11,830 bases of DNA, taken from assembly GCA_035315685.1 (NCBI GenBank), contig DATFXR010000097.1, forward strand, positions 1-11,830. Reading direction: 5' to 3'. Below the pieces are notes generated by a model, which saw only the letters and a program-made list of their open reading frames with translations, searched no databases and had not been told where the DNA came from. Origin of the DNA: QHWK01 sp035315685 (GTDB lineage: Bacteria > Acidobacteriota > Vicinamibacteria > Vicinamibacterales > CAVVIG01). This document shows positions 1-5,798 of the stretch, one piece after another (the first letter of the stretch is position 1; the number at the start of each line of letters is the position of its first letter). The translations under genes were made by a program, and so were the position numbers.

Positions 1-1704
1 GATGCTTTCGAAGAACAGCTCAGTCTCTTCCCGGAAGGCCTGGCGAAGGTTGTCGTCGAAGTCCGGGAAGAGCCGCATGTCGGGAGTGATCGAATCGAGA
101 TTCCGAAGGTGCAGCCACTGCTCGGCGAAGTTGGTGACGAGCGCGCGCGAACGGCCGTCGGCGAGCATCCGCGTGACCTGCCGTTCGAGTGCGGCCGGCT
201 CGTGCAGCTTGCCCGCGATCGCCAGATCGAGCAGCTCGTCGTCGGGGATGCTGCTCCACAGGAAGAAGGACAGCCGCGATGCGAGCTGGAGGTCGGTGAC
301 GCGATACGACGTGTTCGGCGCGAGCCCTGCGGGATCGCGTTCCACGCGGAACAGGAACTCCGGGCTGACCAGTACCGCCGCCAGCGCCATCTCGATGCCG
401 GCGTTGAAGCCGTCGCTGGCGGCCTCACCGCGCGCCTTCTTGTACAGATCGAACGCGCCCTGCACGTCGGCGTCGGTCACCGGCCGCCGGTAGGCTCGCC
501 GCATCAGCGCATCCAGGATTTTTCCCGCCGCCGCATCTTCATCGTCCGGCCCGGACGGCCGGGCGACGAAAAGACGACGGCGCGCCGGTGTATCGCCGAC
601 GCCTGTCGAGGCATACGGACCGATGATCGAAATCGAGTAGACCGCGGGTTGGATGCGGGGATGCCGGTACGAGTTGAAGTGCGCCTGGTACGGCTGCCGC
701 GCGGTTTCGAGCAGCGCCGTCGGCTTCTTCACGAACGCGACCCCGACCGCGTGCGGACCGGCCTTCACCGGAACCCGAAGATTCAGATCGCGATCGACGC
801 TGTCGTGGTTCGGCTGATAGTCCTCGGAGAAGCCGGCGGCGCGCGCCGGCGGCTTCACGGTGAAGAGCTTGAGGCGCTCGCGATCGAGGAGCAGTTCGAG
901 ATCGGCGGCGTCGTTGAGACCCTCGACGTGCTCGTTGCGATCGCGCATCAGGCGAATCTGGATCTCGTAGTCGCCGTCCATCGGGAAGCTGTACTTGATC
1001 AGCGCGCCGCCGCGCGTGCCGATGGGAAGGCCGGGAATGTGTTCTTCCTGTGTGAGGTCGGAGGGAAGGCGAATCGTGTCGCCGTCGGGTGAGACGCTCG
1101 GCCGTCCGACGGCGACGCGGCTGATCTTCTCGGCCGCCGCGATGTAGCGATCGAGCAGCGTCGGCGACAGGTCGCCGACGGTCACGTTGTCGAAACCGTA
1201 ACTCGATTCATCCGGCGGAAGCATCGACGTGACGTCGACGTCGAGCGCGAGCAGATCGCGAACTGCGTTGCGATATTCCGTCCGGGTGAGCCGCCGCAGG
1301 GTCGCGGTGCGTCCAGGATTTGGCGCGGCCGCTGCCCTGCGATCCAGCGCCGTCTCGAGCAGCGCGACTTCCGCGTTGTAGGTCGCTTCGTCCGGTCGCG
1401 GCAGTCCGATGGGCGGCATCTGCCGCGCGCGGACTTTCCGGATGACTTTCTCCCACACCTCCGGACTTACGCCGACGTCCTGGGCGAGCGCCGTCTCGAG
1501 TGTCAGACCGCCGCGCTTCGCACGATCGTTGTGGCAGGACAGGCAATGTCGGGTGACGAACGTTTTGTGCGCGGCTGCGGGCGCGGGCGGATCGGTGAAC
1601 GTGGACGGAGATTGCCGGCCGGCTTCGACCGACAGCAGAAAGCCGTTGACCACGACGAACGTTGCGACCGCGCCGGAGAACCAAACCCTCAAGGCCTTCG
1701 ACAT
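1..1704 (-). CDS. DUF1592-family secreted cytochrome c-like protein (3' end missing)
   Basis: 568 codons are open from ATG at 1704 to the left edge with no stop, so the C-terminus lies outside. An N-terminal hydrophobic stretch (about residues 8-27) looks like a signal peptide. A CLSCH heme-binding motif follows at 54-58, with a downstream QMPP whose Met96 could be the axial ligand. A DUF1587-type segment covers about 135-200 (LRRLTRTEYRNAVRDLL), and a beta-rich stretch 205-365 resembles a carbohydrate-binding or PA14-like insert. DUF1595-type (about 393-455) and DUF1592-type (about 466-568, SRLSFFLWSSIPDDELL) segments follow. In this family DUF1588 and DUF1585 normally complete an 800-residue-class protein, so roughly two thirds is present. 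The family is abundant in Planctomycetes and Acidobacteria; its biochemical role is not settled, and an extracytoplasmic redox or polymer-degrading role is only inferred. An AGGCGG sequence about 12 bases upstream is a weak ribosome binding site. The gene is divergent from the small gene at 2243. Confidence 0.9.
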   Translation of the reverse strand, partial: MSKALRVWFSGAVATFVVVNGFLLSVEAGRQSPSTFTDPPAPAAAHKTFVTRHCLSCHNDRAKRGGLTLETALAQDVGVSPEVWEKVIRKVRARQMPPIGLPRPDEATYNAEVALLETALDRRAAAAPNPGRTATLRRLTRTEYRNAVRDLLALDVDVTSMLPPDESSYGFDNVTVGDLSPTLLDRYIAAAEKISRVAVGRPSVSPDGDTIRLPSDLTQEEHIPGLPIGTRGGALIKYSFPMDGDYEIQIRLMRDRNEHVEGLNDAADLELLLDRERLKLFTVKPPARAAGFSEDYQPNHDSVDRDLNLRVPVKAGPHAVGVAFVKKPTALLETARQPYQAHFNSYRHPRIQPAVYSISIIGPYASTGVGDTPARRRLFVARPSGPDDEDAAAGKILDALMRRAYRRPVTDADVQGAFDLYKKARGEAASDGFNAGIEMALAAVLVSPEFLFRVERDPAGLAPNTSYRVTDLQLASRLSFFLWSSIPDDELLDLAIAGKLHEPAALERQVTRMLADGRSRALVTNFAEQWLHLRNLDSITPDMRLFPDFDDNLRQAFREETELFFESI

Positions 1705-2242
1705 GCTTCGTAACCGCCTTTAGCGACCGGTCGCCGATCCGTTGCCGATGAATCGATGCGGATGATACGACATCCTTACATGTCTATTGCGTGAATATGA
1801 GGCTCTGCGGTTCGAGTTCGTTGCTGGCAGGAATTGGCGGCTTGGCTAAGAGCTCAGCCGGGCTGTCGCATCGTCGACGCTGACGCGTCGTCGTGCCGTC
1901 GCCTGCAAGGATTGCAGACGAAAACAGACGATGGCGTATGCGCTTCCTGTCCGATAGGTTGGCGCTTCACACTCGATGATGAAACCTATCGCGTTCGCGA
2001 GCTGCGTGCCCACGAGCTTGTGAAGCCAAGCCGCCGAGATCTCGAGTACGTCCTTGAATCAGAGGTGTCAGATTTACACGACACATCGCAGCATGAGTAA
2101 GCCGAGCGCTCTAGTGGCGCGAACTGCACGAGGCGCCTGTCCCGCACAAGAGTTGCACGAACCGTCGTTGATGAGCGTTCCGCCCAGCGTCGCCGCCGCC
2201 CTCCGCGCTCAGACGTGAACCCAATCGTCCAGAGGAGGTTGT
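1705..2242. other. Intergenic region between divergent genes, no convincing gene
   Basis: The 538 bases separate the start of the DUF1592 gene from the start of the 50-residue membrane protein gene. A reading frame from TTG 1834 to 2100 (88 codons, containing CASC) has no properly spaced ribosome binding site and does not follow the codon bias of the neighbours, so I do not call it. Small symmetric sites are present: GACAT-6-ATGTC at 1769-1784, which sits next to a TATCAT hexamer (minus strand, 1767-1762) and could be an operator/-10 area for the DUF1592 gene, and CTGCAA-3-TTGCAG at 1903-1917. No well-spaced -35/-10 pair was found for either gene. Confidence 0.5.
2231..2238 (+). promoter_or_regulatory. 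Strong ribosome binding site of the 50-residue membrane protein
   Basis: The sequence AGAGGAGG ends four bases before ATG 2243 and is nearly a full anti-Shine-Dalgarno match. It decides the start of a gene short enough to be missed by most gene finders. Confidence 0.8.
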
Positions 2243-2395
2243 ATGTTGTTCCTCGTGTTCCTGCTCCTCGTGCTCTGGTTCCTCGGGCTCGTCACCAGCT
2301 ACACCCTGGGCGGTGTGCTTCACGTTCTGCTTGTCATCGCGATCATTCTTTTCCTGGTTCACATCATTCAGGGCCGTTCGATCGGGGAGGCGTAA
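2243..2395 (+). CDS. lmo0937-type small membrane protein (DUF5670-like), 50 residues
   Basis: The reading frame encodes 50 residues beginning MLFLVFLLLVLWFLGLV and ending in a short polar tail, QGRSIGEA. It has two hydrophobic helices (about 2-19 and 24-42) joined by a short Ser-Tyr-Thr-Leu-Gly-Gly turn. Length, the Gly-Gly turn, the conserved HVLLVIAIILFLV second helix and the polar tail match the lmo0937 family of tiny membrane proteins. That family is common in bacteria from soil and from Gram-positives; its function is unknown and a stress link is only a general association. The start is fixed by AGAGGAGG four bases upstream. The gene stands alone, divergent from the DUF1592 gene and convergent with the amidase gene. 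The reverse strand is also open here but encodes a low-complexity Glu/His-rich product with no start signal. Confidence 0.87.
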   Translation: MLFLVFLLLVLWFLGLVTSYTLGGVLHVLLVIAIILFLVHIIQGRSIGEA

Positions 2396-2451
2396 GGGGC
2401 TCGAGCGGATCCATTGATCGACAAGACGCCTGCTCGGTCAGCTGGGTCGAG

Positions 2452-2468
2452 CGGGCAAAGCCTGCCCG
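2452..2468 (+). terminator. Short hairpin downstream of the small membrane protein
   Basis: CGGGCA-5-TGCCCG forms a perfect 6-bp GC-rich stem 57 bases after the stop of the gene ending at 2395. No T-run follows, so intrinsic termination is uncertain. Position between convergent genes is the main support. Confidence 0.3.
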
Positions 2469-2506
2469 GAGTCAGCGCCTGTAGTCCGCAATAGGCGCGG
2501 CGGCCG

Positions 2507-2554
2507 AAAATATGCGACCACGGCAGCGGTTCGGATTCGACGCCGCCGTGGTCG
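2507..2554 (-). terminator. Probable intrinsic terminator of the amidase gene
   Basis: An inverted repeat pairs 2515-2528 (CGACCACGGCAGCG) with 2541-2554 (CGCCGCCGTGGTCG): 14 positions with one mismatch and a 12-base loop. Read on the minus strand it begins 39 bases after the amidase stop codon and is followed by CATATTTTC (2514-2506), a modest T-rich tail. On the plus strand no T-run follows. This fits a terminator for leftward transcription. Confidence 0.6.
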
Positions 2555-2592
2555 AAACACCAGCCAGATGCCGAACGTCCGGCCGGATCAGG

Positions 2593-4425
2593 CTACATGC
2601 GGCGAGGCCGACGCGGCTTCGTGGCGTGCTGAGCGTCCTCGTCGGGAGGATGGGCCAGCGTGGTTCCCGAGGTGTGCGACGTGGTGATATCGCGCGCGAA
2701 CGTCGGCTGGGTCCGCGCGTGCGTGACTGCTTCGAACCCGGAGCCGAGCTTGATCAGCGTCGGCTCGCTGAACGCGGTTCCGATGAAACTGATGCCGACC
2801 GGCATGCCGAGCACCTCGCCGGCTGGAACCTGGATGATCGGGTATCCGGGCGGCCCCGCCAGCCCCGAACTGGCGAACAAGAAGTGATCGCCGAGAATCA
2901 AATCCGTCGTCCACGCCGGGCTGTCGGTCGGCGCGACGATCGCATCGAGCTTGAAATCAGCAAGCGCGGCATCCAGGCTCGCGCCGGCCATGTGATCGAT
3001 CTTCAAGGCATCGTTGTAGGACATGCACGTCGTGGTCGTCGGCAGCACCGTCGAGGTGAAACCCGGCTGGCAGAAGTTCGGATTGAGCGTGAGCGTCTGC
3101 GCCTGAAGGAAGATCTCCTGGCCGAAGTACGGCATCTCCACCGCCGCGTGGGCGTTGTTGAAGTCGATCGCGCTCTGCAGATCGCCGCCCGCAACCGGCA
3201 CGCCGACGCGCGTATGGAAGTACCTGGTGAGATCGACCTTCAGGTCGTACTCGAGGACCAGGAACTCGCCATCGGCCGGCGAGAAGCTGAAATTGTTCGC
3301 GGGATCGTCCAGGTCCACGATGATGCCGCCGGCGTCCTTGATCGCCTGGATGGCGGCATTGAACGCCGCGACGGCCTGTGGCGGCGCGAACTCGATGCCC
3401 TGACGCGTCAGCCCGAGGCGCGCGCCGTTCAGACCGGTCGGATTCAGGAATGCCGAGTAGTCGGCGGGCAGCGCCGGCCGATTCTTTCCCGGCAGCGGAG
3501 TCCCATTGCACACCGGGCTGCATGCTTGCCATCCGAGCGGCACGCCGCTCGTGGCGGGATCGCGCGGATCGGCCGTGCGGCTGACAATGGCGTTCAGCGC
3601 GATGACCGCGTCAGCCACCGTACGTCCGTGCGGCCCGACCGTGTCCTGAGTGTGTGAGATCGGCACGACGCCGGCGCGGCTCGCCAGCCCAATTGTCGGT
3701 TTGAACCCCACGACGCCGTTGACGCTGCCCGGACACACGATGCTGCCGTCGGTTTCGCTGCCGAACGAGATCGCCGCGAAGTTTGCCGCTGCCGCCGCAC
3801 CCGATCCCGAGCTCGATCCGCACGCGTTGCGATCGAGCGAGTAGGGATTGTGCGTGAGGCCGCCGCGGCCCGACCAGCCGCTCGACGAATGGGTCGAGCG
3901 GAAGTTTGCCCACTCGGACAGGTTGGTCTTCCCGAGAATGACCGCGCCGGCGGCGCGCAGCTTTGCTGCCACCGTCGAGTCCTGGACCGCTGGCAGCCCG
4001 GCCAGCGCGAACGATCCGGCGGTGGTCTGCATCTTGTCGCCGGTGTCGATGTTGTCCTTCAGCAGGAGAGGGATGCCGAGGAGCGGGAATTGCACCGGCG
4101 TCGACCCGCCGCGCCGCATCGCGTCGGCGCGCTCCGCCAGCTCGATGGCGTCGGGATTGAGCTCGATGACCGAATTGACTCCGGGGCCCTTCTGATCGAG
4201 CGCGAAAATGCGTTCGATGTAGTAGCGAGTCAGCCGCTCGGACGTGAGCCGTCCGTCGTTCATCGCCTCCTGCAGCTGCGCGACGGTGAATTCGTTGAAC
4301 CGGGTCGGGGCTTCGCGTGAGTTCTGTGAGTCTTGTCCGTTCTGCGCTCCGAGTGTCACTGCCGCGGCGGAAATCAGCAGGACCTTGCACGTGAAGACGA
4401 GGCGGCCTCTCGCGTTGGAAGACAT
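2593..4425 (-). CDS. Exported amidase-signature family hydrolase
   Basis: The 610-residue product starts with a signal peptide (hydrophobic 15-24, likely cleavage near LGA27). Residues 44-570 form an amidase-signature domain. Its Ser-cisSer-Lys triad is visible: Lys123 in LLLKDNID, cis-Ser at 204/205 in the Gly-Ser-rich segment 203-209, and nucleophile Ser228 in GSETDGSIVCPGS. These enzymes hydrolyse amide bonds; the sequence does not reveal the substrate. The export signal argues against a GatA role in tRNA amidation, and gatB/gatC are absent nearby. The family would normally end near residue 577 (ARTQPTF); here about 33 polar, Pro/Arg-rich residues follow, ending KPRRPRRM, which may be a tail or stop-codon loss. 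The consensus GGSSGG is varied to CGSSSG. The start has AGGAG seven bases upstream. Transcribed alone, with its own promoter candidate and terminator. Confidence 0.92.
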   Translation of the reverse strand: MSSNARGRLVFTCKVLLISAAAVTLGAQNGQDSQNSREAPTRFNEFTVAQLQEAMNDGRLTSERLTRYYIERIFALDQKGPGVNSVIELNPDAIELAERADAMRRGGSTPVQFPLLGIPLLLKDNIDTGDKMQTTAGSFALAGLPAVQDSTVAAKLRAAGAVILGKTNLSEWANFRSTHSSSGWSGRGGLTHNPYSLDRNACGSSSGSGAAAAANFAAISFGSETDGSIVCPGSVNGVVGFKPTIGLASRAGVVPISHTQDTVGPHGRTVADAVIALNAIVSRTADPRDPATSGVPLGWQACSPVCNGTPLPGKNRPALPADYSAFLNPTGLNGARLGLTRQGIEFAPPQAVAAFNAAIQAIKDAGGIIVDLDDPANNFSFSPADGEFLVLEYDLKVDLTRYFHTRVGVPVAGGDLQSAIDFNNAHAAVEMPYFGQEIFLQAQTLTLNPNFCQPGFTSTVLPTTTTCMSYNDALKIDHMAGASLDAALADFKLDAIVAPTDSPAWTTDLILGDHFLFASSGLAGPPGYPIIQVPAGEVLGMPVGISFIGTAFSEPTLIKLGSGFEAVTHARTQPTFARDITTSHTSGTTLAHPPDEDAQHATKPRRPRRM

Positions 4426-4482
4426 GCAGCTTCTCCTGTCAAAACCGCATTACCCCTGGGAAAGGACTCGACTAGAGCGGGG

Positions 4483-4511
4483 AATCTATGTGCCTCGGCG
4501 TGAAGAATCAA
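4483..4511 (-). promoter_or_regulatory. Sigma70-like promoter candidate for the amidase gene
   Basis: On the minus strand TTGATT (4511-4506) and TAGATT (4488-4483) are separated by exactly 17 bases. The predicted start of transcription would lie about 50 bases before the amidase ATG. This is the best spaced hexamer pair I found in the window, but it is a consensus match only. Confidence 0.45.
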
Positions 4512-4571
4512 GAACGAAGGAACCGCCGCGAGACGGAATCCGATGATCAAACACCGGCTCAGCAGGTACCA

Positions 4572-4601
4572 GCGCACCCGCGCCACGTAGCGTGGGTGCG
4601 C
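4572..4601. terminator. 12-bp GC-rich stem-loop downstream of the beta-propeller gene
   Basis: GCGCACCCGCGC (4572-4583) pairs with GCGTGGGTGCGC (4590-4601) over 12 bp with a single G-T wobble and a 6-base loop, CACGTA. It lies 147 bases beyond the stop of the propeller gene and before the amidase promoter candidate. Neither strand has a T-run after it, so it may be a Rho-associated 3' end, a transcript-stabilising hairpin or a REP-like element rather than an intrinsic terminator. Confidence 0.45.
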
Positions 4602-4747
4602 CGCCTGACAACTACTTGTTGTGCCTATCGGAAACTCGGAACGTATTGGCGCGGTGTTGCACTTGTCGACTGGAGTTCTTTGTCAGTCGCATCGTGTTTG
4701 CGGTTGGATCTATTCCAGCTGGAGTTGTCAGCAGGCACAGGTGTCGC

Positions 4748-5767
4748 TTACCGCGTCGGCGCCCGCTCGACGACCATCAACGCGAACGAGTCTGGCAGCA
4801 CCGGTCCGCGTCCGCGGCCGGACGGCGGCGGGGCGAACTTCGCCGAAACGAGGAACACGCGGTGGTTCGTCGGATCGAGCCCCATGTTGCGCGCGAACGG
4901 CGCGGTCTTCACGTTCTCGACGACGTGGTACTGGTCGGCCGAATCCTGGTGCACGACGGTCAGCGTGCCGTCCGCATTTGAAGCGAAGACGTCGTGCGTG
5001 GCCGGATCGAACCCGCATCCGTCGACTCCCATGCCGATCGGCGCCGTGGCGATTGTCTTGCCAGCCTGGTAGTCCGAGACCGCGAGCACGCCGCTGCGGC
5101 AGCCACTGAACAGGCGATGGTGGTCCGTGTCGATGGCCATCGCCACGGGCTGCTTGCACGGGGCCGTCGGCCACCGTCGCAGCACCATCGCGTTCTTCGC
5201 GTCGATCTCGACCACCTCACTCGTGTCCGTGAGGTTGGCGTAAACCTTCCCGTCGCCGGCCGACGCGCCGTACTCGGGCTTCCCGCCGAGCGGAATATTG
5301 GTCACCAGTTTCCCGGGACCGGGATCGATCACCGTCGACGAGTGCGCGTCGCCGTTGAAGGTGAAGACGCGGTTCGACGCGCCATCGTAAATGATCGCGT
5401 CCGCGTCTTCGGCGGCAGGAATGCGGCCCAACGTCGCGAACGATTTCAGGTCGAACATCACCACCGATGCGTCGTTGCCGGAAGTCGCGAACCCGTGGCC
5501 GCTGGCCAGCGCGATCGCGGTGCCGTGCGCGCCGTGGATGCCGGTTACCTCGCCGAGCAGTTTTCCGCCGTTCTCGTCGACGACCATGACGCGAGTCTGC
5601 CGGCCGATGAACAGCCGGTGGTTGGGCGGATCCGGCACGATGTAGTCCCAGCTGCCGTCGCCGCCCAGCGTGTAGGTGTTCGTGATGCGATAGGTCGTCG
5701 TCGTCGCCGGCTGCGCGAGCAGTGCCGTCGCGGAGGCGAACAGCAGGACAGCGGTGAGCTTTTGCAT
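4748..5767 (-). CDS. Secreted YncE-like beta-propeller protein
   Basis: 339 residues. A short signal peptide (LTAVLLFASATALLAQ, cleavage near residue 19) sends it to the periplasm or beyond. The mature part holds repeated blade motifs of the type DPxNHRLFIG at about 46-55, 129-139, 171-179, 213-222, 254-263 and 298-308, each ending a four-stranded blade. Length and repeat pattern match YncE/YVTN-type seven-bladed propellers. Such proteins bind ligands or partners and usually have no catalytic residues; none are visible here. Cys204, Cys223 and Cys251 could give one disulfide. A Gly/Arg/Pro-rich loop (314-324) lies just before the last strand. AGGAGG sits four bases before the ATG. The gene follows the TonB-dependent receptor gene after 31 bases on the same strand, so it is probably the second gene of that operon and serves the same ligand. 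Confidence 0.87.
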   Translation of the reverse strand: MQKLTAVLLFASATALLAQPATTTTYRITNTYTLGGDGSWDYIVPDPPNHRLFIGRQTRVMVVDENGGKLLGEVTGIHGAHGTAIALASGHGFATSGNDASVVMFDLKSFATLGRIPAAEDADAIIYDGASNRVFTFNGDAHSSTVIDPGPGKLVTNIPLGGKPEYGASAGDGKVYANLTDTSEVVEIDAKNAMVLRRWPTAPCKQPVAMAIDTDHHRLFSGCRSGVLAVSDYQAGKTIATAPIGMGVDGCGFDPATHDVFASNADGTLTVVHQDSADQYHVVENVKTAPFARNMGLDPTNHRVFLVSAKFAPPPSGRGRGPVLPDSFALMVVERAPTR

Positions 5768-5798
5768 CGGTCCTCCTGACGGCTCCAGTCTACGCGCA

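Larger units (their letters stand above)
4426..4747. other. Intergenic region between the beta-propeller and amidase genes
   Basis: No gene is supported in these 322 bases. The right part is the 3' flank of the beta-propeller gene and holds the strong hairpin at 4572-4601, a smaller one (ACAAC-5-GTTGT, 4608-4622) and a 10-bp palindrome TCCAGCTGGA at 4714-4723. The left part carries the promoter candidate and leader of the amidase gene. A minus-strand frame at 4374-4586 overlaps the amidase start in another phase and has no ribosome binding site. Confidence 0.6.

Noticed and set aside
109..1092. Long plus-strand open frame of 327 codons
   Set aside because: It lies antisense to the DUF1592 gene, is Arg-rich with no family pattern, and is a by-product of GC-rich codon use on the other strand.
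2101..2130. Sigma54 promoter (TGGCGCG...TGCA) before the small membrane protein
   Set aside because: The GG and GC elements are 8 rather than 10 bases apart, so the spacing rule fails.
2111..2362. Minus-strand Glu/His-rich frame of 83 codons
   Set aside because: It is the reverse complement of the small membrane protein gene; Leu/Val codons read backwards give Glu/His/Asn runs.
2512..3657. Plus-strand open frame of 381 codons
   Set aside because: Antisense to the amidase gene, whose catalytic triad, signal peptide and ribosome binding site are clear. The plus frame also runs through the terminator hairpin.
4994..5779. Plus-strand open frame of 261 codons
   Set aside because: Antisense to the beta-propeller gene; Arg/His/Val-rich product without a recognisable fold.
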